Part shown: piece by piece, positions 1-6,761 of the stretch
Numbering within the stretch: the stretch's first letter is position 1
Layout of the letters: each line of letters starts with the position of its first letter
Source: Candidatus Cloacimonadota bacterium
GTDB lineage: Bacteria > Cloacimonadota > Cloacimonadia > Cloacimonadales > TCS61
Assembly (NCBI GenBank): GCA_030592835.1
Contig: JAUVIJ010000039.1
Location: 1-11,221 of the forward strand
Reading direction: 5' to 3'
Length of the DNA: 11,221 bases
Made by a program: the position numbers and the translations under genes
Notes under the pieces: generated by a model
The model's input: the letters and a program-made list of their open reading frames with translations, nothing else
Told to the model about the DNA's origin: nothing
The model's database searches: none

Positions 1-1
1 C

Positions 2-442
2 GTGATCTCCGGCTCAAAACAGGGTGTGTCCAAGGCTTGTGAACTTGCCGAGGAACAAGGTGCTAAGAGAGTAGTTCCACTGGCTGTTGGAGGACCTTTC
101 CATTCTCCTCTTATAGATAAAGCCGGTGTCTGGTTGGCAGAAGAAATGGCAAAAATAAATTTCTCCAAAACTGATATACCAGTTATCGCCAATGTAAATG
201 CCATCCCTGTCACAGACATTAATCAGATTAAACAGAACCTGACAAAACAGGTCACATCTGCTGTATTCTGGACTGATTCTGTAAAATATATGATTTCCAT
301 GGGAATTGAGTTGTTTATTGAATTCGGACCGAAAAAAGTACTTGCGGGTATGATCAAGAAAATTGACAAAAATGCGAAAATATTGAATATAGATAAAATC
401 GAGGATGTTGACTCGGTAAAATCTGAATTGGAGCAATTGTGA
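2..442 (+). CDS. fabD: Malonyl-CoA:ACP transacylase, C-terminal part (5' end outside window)
   Basis: FabD moves the malonyl group from CoA to acyl carrier protein, supplying the extender unit for type II fatty acid synthesis in the cytoplasm. Only the last 146 or so residues of a roughly 300-residue enzyme are present; the nucleophile-elbow half (GHSxG) lies off the left edge, so the GTG at base 2 is an internal Val codon, not a start. What is visible fits the family: GPFHSPL around fragment residues 31-37 holds the catalytic His (codon 101-103), Gln83 in the LxxQ stretch before a VFW segment matches the conserved active-site Gln, and FIEFGPKKVLAGMIKK near residues 105-120 is the usual C-terminal motif. 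The stop TGA shares bases with the GTG start of fabG (GTGA, 4-base overlap), indicating translational coupling. Confidence 0.95.
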   Translation: MISGSKQGVSKACELAEEQGAKRVVPLAVGGPFHSPLIDKAGVWLAEEMAKINFSKTDIPVIANVNAIPVTDINQIKQNLTKQVTSAVFWTDSVKYMISMGIELFIEFGPKKVLAGMIKKIDKNAKILNIDKIEDVDSVKSELEQL

Positions 443-1185
443 GTCATTTAAAAGATAAAGTTGCAATTATTACCGGAGCAGCCAGAGGAATTGGATTTTC
501 AATTGCTGAGTTATTTGCAAAAGCAGAGGCAACTGTTATTATTCTGGATATTTCAACTGAACTGATAAACGCTGCTGTTGAAAAACTGGAATCAGTTTCT
601 TCAACAACAATTTGCGGTTTCTCTGCAGATGTTACTGATGAAGACAGAATAGGTGAGATCTTCAAGCAGATAATCCAACAATATGGTAAAATCGATATTC
701 TGATCAACAATGCCGGAATAACCAAAGATGGCTTATTAATGAAGATGAAAATTTCCGATTGGGATGCAGTGCTGAACGTGAATTTAAAGGGCACTTTTAT
801 CTGCACACAGAAAGTAAGCCGGTTGATGTTGAAACAACGTCATGGCGTTATCATTAACATGGCTTCGATTATCGGTATTATGGGAAATGCCGGACAGGCA
901 AATTATGCAGCTTCTAAAGGTGGAATCATTGCTTTTACTAAATCTGCAGCCAAGGAATTTGCTTCTCGTAATGTCCGGGTTAATGCAATTGCCCCCGGGT
1001 TTATTAAAACAGATATGACAGCGGCATTATCGGATGAGATCATGGCCAAATACTCTGATCTGATCCCCATGAAAAGAATGGGAAATCCGGAAGATGTCGC
1101 AAATTTATGTTTATTTCTGGCTTCTGATTCGGCTAGTTATATTACTGGTCAGACCATCACTATCGATGGTGGCATGTATATGTAG
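439..1185 (+). CDS. fabG: 3-oxoacyl-ACP reductase
   Basis: FabG reduces 3-oxoacyl-ACP to 3-hydroxyacyl-ACP, the first reduction of each elongation cycle. The 248 residues match the normal length of this short-chain dehydrogenase. Visible motifs are the Rossmann TGxxxGxG at 12-19 (Arg16, Gly17, Gly19), NNAG at 90-93, and the catalytic tetrad Asn115, Ser143, Tyr156, Lys160 in the familiar GNAGQANYAASKGG context. The C-terminal GQTITIDGGMYM is also typical. The GTG start is chosen because it overlaps the fabD stop by four bases and leaves the usual short N-terminus before the first beta strand. Asp37 ends the second beta strand, a feature often linked to NAD(H) preference in classical SDRs, whereas Arg16 in the glycine motif is common in NADPH-using FabG; cofactor choice is therefore open. 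Confidence 0.96.
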   Translation: MSHLKDKVAIITGAARGIGFSIAELFAKAEATVIILDISTELINAAVEKLESVSSTTICGFSADVTDEDRIGEIFKQIIQQYGKIDILINNAGITKDGLLMKMKISDWDAVLNVNLKGTFICTQKVSRLMLKQRHGVIINMASIIGIMGNAGQANYAASKGGIIAFTKSAAKEFASRNVRVNAIAPGFIKTDMTAALSDEIMAKYSDLIPMKRMGNPEDVANLCLFLASDSASYITGQTITIDGGMYM

Positions 1186-1194
1186 TAACAAAAT

Positions 1195-1203
1195 AAAGGA
1201 GGA
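1195..1203 (+). promoter_or_regulatory. Strong ribosome binding site of acpP
   Basis: AAAGGAGGA sits just before the acpP ATG, with AGGAGG ending four bases upstream of it. It is the strongest Shine-Dalgarno match in the fatty-acid cluster, as expected for ACP, usually one of the most abundant proteins in the cell. The spacing is a little short. Confidence 0.75.
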
Positions 1204-1206
1204 AGA

Positions 1207-1440
1207 ATGGATTTATTACAAAAAGTAAAAGAAATTATTGTAGAAGAATTGGGTGTTGAAGAAAATGAAGTAATTCTTGAGGCAAGTTTCATTGAAGATC
1301 TGGGAGCAGATTCATTGGATACTGTTGAATTGATAATGAAATTTGAAGAAGAGTTTGATATTGATATTGCTGATGAGGATGCAGAAAATTTAACAACTGT
1401 CGGCAAAGCAATTGAATATCTGAAAACAAAAATAAGCTAA
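1207..1440 (+). CDS. acpP: Acyl carrier protein
   Basis: ACP carries the growing acyl chain on a 4'-phosphopantetheine arm to all fatty acid synthesis enzymes. The 77-residue, highly acidic product is the standard size. The attachment site is Ser36 (codon 1312-1314) in the GADSLD signature, followed by the recognition helix [16 protein letters not shown]. Its ATG is 21 bases after the fabG stop and is preceded by a strong AGGAGG ribosome binding site. A perfect hairpin follows the stop codon, which could stabilise the 3' end of the acpP message or partly uncouple it from fabF. Confidence 0.97.
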   Translation: MDLLQKVKEIIVEELGVEENEVILEASFIEDLGADSLDTVELIMKFEEEFDIDIADEDAENLTTVGKAIEYLKTKIS

Positions 1441-1449
1441 GACATTTTA

Positions 1450-1475
1450 CGGTGGAACTGGCCACAGTTCCACCG
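1450..1475 (+). promoter_or_regulatory. Intercistronic hairpin between acpP and fabF
   Basis: The arms CGGTGGAACTG (1450-1460) and CAGTTCCACCG (1465-1475) pair perfectly over 11 bp around a GCCA loop, starting nine bases after the acpP stop. It is not followed by a proper T-run; only GTTTT occurs, six bases after the stem. It is thus better read as an mRNA-stabilising or processing structure, or a leaky attenuator, than as a full terminator, especially since fabF continues the operon on the same strand 45 bases later. The structure is seen directly; the role is inferred. Confidence 0.65.
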
Positions 1476-1520
1476 CTATCGTTTTACTTAAGAAGATCTT
1501 GATAGTTTGACGAGGTATTT

Positions 1521-2762
1521 ATGGGAAACAGAAGAGTAGTAATTACAGGTCTGGGCACTATTAATTCAGTTGGTCTTAAGGTCTGTGAAACCTGGGATAA
1601 TTTGCTCGCCGGTAAATCTGGTATCGACCGAATTAAAAGGTTTGAAGTAACTGATGAGTATGCGAGTAAAATAGCCGGTGAGGTTACAGGTTATGATCAG
1701 GAAAACTATTTTGATCGTAAACGTGCAAGAAGAATCGATCGATACACTCAGTTTGCACTGATTGCTGCTCAGGAGGCTTTTGCTGATTCCGGATTACTGA
1801 AAAAGGATTTCAATCATGATAAAGCAGGTGCTATTATTGCTTCCGGGATCGGAGGTATGGCAACTTTTGAAGAAGAAGCGAGAAAAATCGTTGAGGTCGG
1901 TCCCAAAAGAATCAGTCCCTTCTTTATCCCGAAAATGATATCGAACATTGCCTCAGCCGAAGTGGCTATTAAATATAATTTGAGAGCTATGAATTTTAAT
2001 ATAACTTCAGCCTGTGCTTCGGCAAATCATGCTCTGGGAACAGCATTCAGAGCGATCCAATACGGTGATACAGACATAATGGCGGCTGGGGGTGCAGAAG
2101 CATCTGTAACACCTCTGGCTCTGGCAGGATTTTGTTCCATGCGAGCTCTCAGCACTAGAAATGATGAGCCTAAAAAAGCCAGCCGACCTTTTGATAAAGA
2201 AAGAGACGGATTTGTTATGGCTGAAGGTGCTGCTGTTATCATCCTGGAAGAATATGAACATGCTCTAAAAAGGAATGCGAGAATTTATGCAGAAATCATT
2301 GGATATGGAGCAAGTTGTGATGCTTTCCATATTACAGCTCCGGCAGAGAATGGTGAAGGTGGAGCAAGAGCGATGCAGTCGGCTATATCCGATGCCGGGA
2401 TTAAACCGGAAGATATTGACTACTTAAACGCCCATGGAACATCTACCCTGCTGAATGATAAGAATGAAACCGCTTCCATTAAGACTGTCTTTGGTGATTA
2501 TGCCAGAAAAATGAAGATCAGTTCAACAAAATCCATGGTGGGACATACTTTAGGAGCAGCCGCAGGTATTGAAGCCATCTGCTGCTGTAAATCAATTGGT
2601 ACTGGAATGATCCACCCGACTATAAATTACGAATATCCCGATCCTGAATGTGATCTGGAATACGTACCTAATAAAGCTATCAGTTATGATGTTAAAACCG
2701 CTCTTAGTAATTCACTTGGATTCGGGGGTCATAACGGAGTTCTTATATTTAATAAAATCTAG
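1521..2762 (+). CDS. fabF: 3-oxoacyl-ACP synthase II (KAS II)
   Basis: FabF condenses malonyl-ACP with acyl-ACP, elongating the chain by two carbons. The 413 residues match the family length. The thiolase-fold catalytic triad is complete: Cys165 in TSACASANHALG, His305 in NAHGTST and His342 in VGHTLGAAAG, at nearly the same positions as in E. coli FabF (163, 303, 340). The N-terminal RRVVITGLGTINSVG and C-terminal SLGFGGHNG segments are also characteristic. The ATG has GAGG five bases upstream (1512-1515). An 80-base spacer with a hairpin separates it from acpP, the largest gap in this gene run. Three consecutive cysteines at 354-356 lie downstream of the second His; I know of no role for them. 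Confidence 0.96.
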   Translation: MGNRRVVITGLGTINSVGLKVCETWDNLLAGKSGIDRIKRFEVTDEYASKIAGEVTGYDQENYFDRKRARRIDRYTQFALIAAQEAFADSGLLKKDFNHDKAGAIIASGIGGMATFEEEARKIVEVGPKRISPFFIPKMISNIASAEVAIKYNLRAMNFNITSACASANHALGTAFRAIQYGDTDIMAAGGAEASVTPLALAGFCSMRALSTRNDEPKKASRPFDKERDGFVMAEGAAVIILEEYEHALKRNARIYAEIIGYGASCDAFHITAPAENGEGGARAMQSAISDAGIKPEDIDYLNAHGTSTLLNDKNETASIKTVFGDYARKMKISSTKSMVGHTLGAAAGIEAICCCKSIGTGMIHPTINYEYPDPECDLEYVPNKAISYDVKTALSNSLGFGGHNGVLIFNKI

Positions 2763-2770
2763 TGTGAAGG

Positions 2771-3532
2771 GTGAGAAGATTACTCTTCCAATATTGTATT
2801 TTGAAAAAAACAATTAATAACTTATTCCTCAAACTCAAAAATTTTTCCCAATCCCCACAGGAATTTAACGAACTTCAGAAGATCATCGGATATACATTTA
2901 AGAATACTCTTATACTGAAAATCGCTTTATCACACAAATCACTGGGAAATGGGGATCTTTCAGGGTTCGAGAGAATGGAGTTTCTTGGTGATTCGATTTT
3001 AGGAATGATCATCGCCGAGGAATTGTTTTCACATTTTCTTAGTTACGACGAAGGACAATTATCCAAATTAAAATCAAAAATCGTATCCAAAAAATACTTA
3101 GCAAAAAGAGCCAAAAACATCCGGCTAGGTAACTTTATCCGTATGAGTACCGAGGCAATACAGTCCGGAGGAAAAGAGTCGGATTCGATACTGGCAGATT
3201 CCATGGAATCATTGATCTGCGCCATTTATCTCGATGGAGGATTAATAAAAGCGAAGAGATTCATCAGCAGATATATTCTGGACAATTTTCAGGTTAAGAT
3301 AAAATCAGATGACCTCAGGGATTATAAAAGTATCCTGCAGGAATTTACTCAGTCAAAATATCAGAAATTGCCGGAATACAGAATTGTGAATGAATCCGGT
3401 CCTGAACATGAAAAAACTTTTTCCTTTATAGTCTATATAAACAATCAACAAATTGGGGACGGTATAGGTCCTAATAAAAAAGATGCTCAGCAAAATGCTG
3501 CTAAAAAAGCCTGTAATCACTTTAATATTTAG
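2771..3532 (+). CDS. rnc: Ribonuclease III
   Basis: RNase III cleaves double-stranded RNA in rRNA precursors and structured mRNAs. An endonuclease domain (about 33-170) is followed by a dsRNA-binding domain (about 183-250). The signature ERMEFLGDS at 67-75 supplies Glu67, Glu70 and Asp74, and DSMESL supplies Asp143 and Glu146, the full metal-binding set (E. coli 38, 41, 45, 114, 117). The dsRBD ends with GPNKKDAQQNAAKKAC. The start is uncertain. The GTG at 2771 is eight bases after the fabF stop, but its only purine-rich match, GAAGG, directly abuts it. An in-frame TTG at 2801 would give a product ten residues shorter, beginning with a Lys-rich helix, but has no clear ribosome binding site. 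Either way about 20-30 residues precede the catalytic domain, unlike the short N-terminus in E. coli. Confidence 0.94.
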   Translation: MRRLLFQYCILKKTINNLFLKLKNFSQSPQEFNELQKIIGYTFKNTLILKIALSHKSLGNGDLSGFERMEFLGDSILGMIIAEELFSHFLSYDEGQLSKLKSKIVSKKYLAKRAKNIRLGNFIRMSTEAIQSGGKESDSILADSMESLICAIYLDGGLIKAKRFISRYILDNFQVKIKSDDLRDYKSILQEFTQSKYQKLPEYRIVNESGPEHEKTFSFIVYINNQQIGDGIGPNKKDAQQNAAKKACNHFNI

Positions 3533-3562
3533 AATCAGCCCAACAACCGTATTTTCTTATTA

Positions 3563-4549
3563 ATGAAAATCCTGCCTGTTTTTATCCCTCATCAGGGTTG
3601 CCCTTTCAAATGTATATATTGTGATCAGACTAAGATTTCCGGTACAGACAAAATATCACCTGAAAAAATATCAAAAATTGTAAAAGATTTCTGCTATCTA
3701 AACCTGCAATATGATAAAGAAATTGCTTTTTACGGTGGGACTTTTACAAATCTAGACCCAGAAATAATAAAATTCTATCTGGGATTGATCTCCCCATATC
3801 TTGATAAAAAAACGTATATCAGGATTTCTACAAGACCGGATTGTCTCGATGAGAAAATTATCAATTATTGCTTTTTGAATGGTGTTCGTACAGTAGAATT
3901 AGGGATTCAAAGTTTTTCAAATCTTGTCCTGAAGAAAAGCCGGCGCGGTTATAATAGCGATATTGCATTCAAAGGTTGCCAACTAATAAAAAAAATGGGA
4001 TTCAAACTTGGTATCCAGTTAATGCCTGGGCTACCCGGTTTCAGTTCCGAAACTCTGGAAGTCACTTTAAACAAGACAATCATGATCAAACCCGAATTTG
4101 TCCGGATTTATCCAACTATCATACTCAGAAACACAGATCTGGAGAACTGGTATATAGAGAAAACCTACACACCCTTGAATCTTGAAGAAACTATCAAATA
4201 CACAGCTTATATGTTAGAAAAGATCACCACAGCAGGAATTAAAGTCATCAAGATCGGTTTGCATTCAGACATTGATCCGGCTCATATTATCGCTGGTCCT
4301 TACCATCAGAATCTTGGTGAACTGGTAAAAGCATATCTTTTGGAAAATAAAATATTGCGCAATTTTGATCCATCCAAAACTCTTGTCATCTCTCAAAAAG
4401 ATATATCATTATTTCGAGGTAATGATACACGACTTATCAAAAAGTTAAAAAGGTCGTTGCATGTGGATAAACTTAAAGTTGATTGGGATTCCGGATTAAA
4501 AAGCGGAGAATATATTTTTAAGAATTCCGAAACTTACAAGGTCTGGTAA
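3563..4549 (+). CDS. Elp3-like radical SAM protein lacking the acetyltransferase domain
   Basis: The N-terminus has the radical SAM cluster motif CxxxCxxC (Cys13, Cys17, Cys20, within GCPFKCIYCDQ), which binds a 4Fe-4S cluster and S-adenosylmethionine. Further matches to the Elp3/COG1243 type are FYGGTFT at 56-62, ISTRPD at 88-93, ELGIQSFS at 112-119, LMPGLPG at 153-159 and GPYH at 245-248. At 328 residues it ends soon after the radical SAM domain and has no GNAT acetyltransferase domain, so the tRNA wobble-uridine chemistry of full Elp3 cannot be assumed; the substrate is unknown. It starts 30 bases after rnc with no good ribosome binding site. A radical SAM gene of this kind is commonly found next to rnc in Clostridia (rnc, this gene, smc), which supports the assignment. 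Here smc does not follow. Confidence 0.88.
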   Translation: MKILPVFIPHQGCPFKCIYCDQTKISGTDKISPEKISKIVKDFCYLNLQYDKEIAFYGGTFTNLDPEIIKFYLGLISPYLDKKTYIRISTRPDCLDEKIINYCFLNGVRTVELGIQSFSNLVLKKSRRGYNSDIAFKGCQLIKKMGFKLGIQLMPGLPGFSSETLEVTLNKTIMIKPEFVRIYPTIILRNTDLENWYIEKTYTPLNLEETIKYTAYMLEKITTAGIKVIKIGLHSDIDPAHIIAGPYHQNLGELVKAYLLENKILRNFDPSKTLVISQKDISLFRGNDTRLIKKLKRSLHVDKLKVDWDSGLKSGEYIFKNSETYKVW

Positions 4550-4551
4550 TT

Positions 4552-6552
4552 ATGATATTCTTATTGTCATTAATCATTATTGTACTGATTTTCATCTTCT
4601 ATAAAAAGACAGTTCCTCAACTTGATCCTGTTAGAAAATACCTGTTGATTGCTCTCAGGTCAATTTCCATAATTATAGTACTCATCTTGTTGCTGAATCC
4701 GATCATCTATTTTATAAGGAACAGGATATTCCAACCTGAGTTCATTGTTTTGCGGGATATTTCGGACAGTATGAACCTCAGATCGGGAGATGTGACGAAA
4801 ACCGAACTATTGGCAGATTTCCACGATCAATATACCGATAAATTAAAAAGAAATGGTTTCAAACTAATGAAGTATGATTTTGCTGGAGGGTTATCTGGTG
4901 ATACAGGATCAACTTTTCTCAGCAAAACCCTGACAGAGCTTTCCGATCTGAAAAATTTCAGAGATGTTAAAGGATTTATTCTCTTATCTGATGGCTGGTT
5001 CAAGGATGATGATCTTGATATTATCCAGGATATGAATATTCCTGTATATTCTTATATTCCTCAGGTTGATGATAAACAGTTCGACCTTGAGATTACCGAT
5101 TTTAAATATAACCGGACTGCTTTCAGGAACGAAATCACCCCTCTCGTCGTAAATGTTTTTTCACAGAATTATACTGGTAAAGCCAGGCTGGAACTTTTTT
5201 TAGATGATCATCTATCACTTACACAGCAAATAGATTTCAAAGTAAACAATTTTCAACAGCTTGTACTTGATCATGTTTTTTCCGATCCGGGATTTATCCC
5301 TATAAAAGTCGCGATTCAAGCTGATACTATCGGTGAGATCAACACAGCTAACAATATGATCTCCGGGGCAATTCAAGTTGTTCAGAATCGTAATCAAGTA
5401 CTTATCCTCTCTGATAAACTGACCTGGGACACTAAATTTATTGTCGATGCTCTCAGAGGAAATGAACGTTGGAAAACAGAATTTTTGATAAAAACAAATA
5501 GACTACTTCAGGGAAATATTCCGGTAAGATTACAGGAAAAAATCCAGAATATCTCTCTACTGCTGATCATAAACAATGAAAAATTATCTATGGATCCATC
5601 TGAAAAAGAAATCATCTCCAATTATGTTAACAATGGTGGAGGAGTTATTCTCCTGGGAAAACTCGATGCCTTTCTACAATCAATATCTCCGGTAATGATG
5701 ACAGAAAAACTTAGCCGGGATCAAGGTGTTTTATATTTCACTGAAACCAGTAAACAGTATCAGAGTTTTGATTTTATCGACAAAAGTTCCCTGCGCAATA
5801 TCCCTCCCCTTGATTTTTATCATATTAAACCCAAAGCCCAAACACAAGTATTAGCTGGAATAGAAAACGAAGATCGAAGCCCGGTGATACTTTATTCCGA
5901 TTGGGGAGAAAGCAAGATCCTCTATTTAGCTTTTACAGGTTTCTGGAAATGGCAGTTATGGGATTCAGCAGGAACTTACAGCAAATTTATTTCCGACATC
6001 TGTATGTGGATTGGGCAAAAAGACTCGGAAAGATTTTCTGCTTTTGCTGAAAAAACCAGTTATGATCCCGGAGAAATTGTGAAAATCAGACTTCAGGCTT
6101 ATGATGAAAAGCTGATCCCTTTAACTGATCTTAACGTAATCGTAAATATTTTTAATGCTTCCGGAAAACTTGTTTTTGAAGGTTACATGATTGAAACAGA
6201 TAATGAATATACTGTCATGATAAATGATCTTGAACCGGGTTCATATACCTTCAGACTCACTGAAGACGATTTGGGACAGAGCAGTGAAGACAATTTCTTT
6301 GTTTCCGAGAATAAACCGGAAAGCAGAGATCAGGGATTCAACTCCGCCCTTCTCAATTACATTGCAGGAAAGACTGATGGAAAGGCTTATAGATCCATAT
6401 CAGAAAACAATTTTATCATTCCGGATAACAATTCCCGTACTCAGTTGATCAGATTGGAACTGCCCGTTTATAAAAAATGGTACATTATTACTATTTTTCT
6501 TCTATGTTTCTGTCTGGAACTATTTCTCCGCAAAAGATGGGGATTGTTATAA
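4552..6552 (+). CDS. VWA / GATase1-like multidomain membrane protein
   Basis: The function is unknown. The 666-residue protein has two N-terminal membrane segments (about 2-18 and 30-55). A von Willebrand A domain follows, whose metal site looks intact: DxSxS at 69-73 (Asp69, Ser71, Ser73), a Thr at 118 or 121, and SDG at 146-148 (Asp147). Next come a beta-rich region (about 175-275) and a GATase1-like segment (about 280-490) with NQVLILSD, ISNYVNNGGGVILLG and a WKWQLW motif. A beta-sandwich-like stretch (about 500-585) precedes the C-terminal membrane helix (about 643-660), which ends in the basic tail RKRWGLL. This layout resembles COG5426-type and Bat-related membrane proteins, with the bulk outside the cytoplasm. 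It begins two bases after the radical SAM stop, so is probably co-transcribed, and ends only 10 bases from the convergent tautomerase stop. Confidence 0.82.
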   Translation: MIFLLSLIIIVLIFIFYKKTVPQLDPVRKYLLIALRSISIIIVLILLLNPIIYFIRNRIFQPEFIVLRDISDSMNLRSGDVTKTELLADFHDQYTDKLKRNGFKLMKYDFAGGLSGDTGSTFLSKTLTELSDLKNFRDVKGFILLSDGWFKDDDLDIIQDMNIPVYSYIPQVDDKQFDLEITDFKYNRTAFRNEITPLVVNVFSQNYTGKARLELFLDDHLSLTQQIDFKVNNFQQLVLDHVFSDPGFIPIKVAIQADTIGEINTANNMISGAIQVVQNRNQVLILSDKLTWDTKFIVDALRGNERWKTEFLIKTNRLLQGNIPVRLQEKIQNISLLLIINNEKLSMDPSEKEIISNYVNNGGGVILLGKLDAFLQSISPVMMTEKLSRDQGVLYFTETSKQYQSFDFIDKSSLRNIPPLDFYHIKPKAQTQVLAGIENEDRSPVILYSDWGESKILYLAFTGFWKWQLWDSAGTYSKFISDICMWIGQKDSERFSAFAEKTSYDPGEIVKIRLQAYDEKLIPLTDLNVIVNIFNASGKLVFEGYMIETDNEYTVMINDLEPGSYTFRLTEDDLGQSSEDNFFVSENKPESRDQGFNSALLNYIAGKTDGKAYRSISENNFIIPDNNSRTQLIRLELPVYKKWYIITIFLLCFCLELFLRKRWGLL

Positions 6553-6562
6553 TCCTTCTCAG

Positions 6563-6742
6563 TTAACCCAGAGGATATCCCCCAACTCCGAAATTCTCTC
6601 GGGCTACTTCATCTATCCTAACATAAACAGCTGATTCCGGTTTACCTGTGATTTCTGTAACAACCCGGGTTAATTCCTTGATCAATCCCTTCTTTTGCTC
6701 GATTGTTAAATTTCCTGCATTTTCCAGGGTGATTATCGGCAC
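6563..6742 (-). CDS. 4-oxalocrotonate tautomerase family protein (59 aa)
   Basis: This short gene reads MPIITLENAGNLTIEQKKGL at its N-terminus and ENFGVGGYPLG at its C-terminus. Tautomerases of this family use an N-terminal Pro, exposed on removal of Met, as the general base; Pro directly follows the start here. Phe50 (counting Pro as 1) in the FGVGG motif is also kept. The two arginines that bind substrate in Pseudomonas 4-OT (Arg11, Arg39) align with Leu11 and Tyr39, so the substrate is probably not 2-hydroxymuconate and cannot be named. The GTG start is fixed by the catalytic Pro and by AAAGGAGA (6747-6754) five bases upstream. It starts 19 bases after the stop of the outer membrane protein gene and is likely the last gene of that transcript. 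Confidence 0.87.
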   Translation of the reverse strand: MPIITLENAGNLTIEQKKGLIKELTRVVTEITGKPESAVYVRIDEVARENFGVGGYPLG

Positions 6743-6761
6743 TATTTCTCCTTTAATTCAA

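Noticed and set aside
14..466. 150-codon open frame antisense to the fabD 3' end
   Set aside because: It lies wholly opposite fabD and the fabG start, its product shows no recognisable family and has an odd Phe/Tyr/Cys-rich composition typical of a shadow of a real gene.
1450..1490. acpP-fabF hairpin as a full Rho-independent terminator
   Set aside because: The stem is good but only four Ts follow, six bases downstream, and the same-strand fabF gene continues without an evident promoter in the remaining spacer.
1507..1512. TTGACG as a -35 box for an internal fabF promoter
   Set aside because: A -10 box would have to fall inside the fabF coding start, and none with a good match is seen there.
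6541..6555. GGATT-GTTAT-AATCC inverted repeat across the VWA stop codon as a bidirectional terminator
   Set aside because: Only five base pairs, no GC-rich stem and no T-run on either side; a stem of this size is expected by chance in AT-rich DNA.
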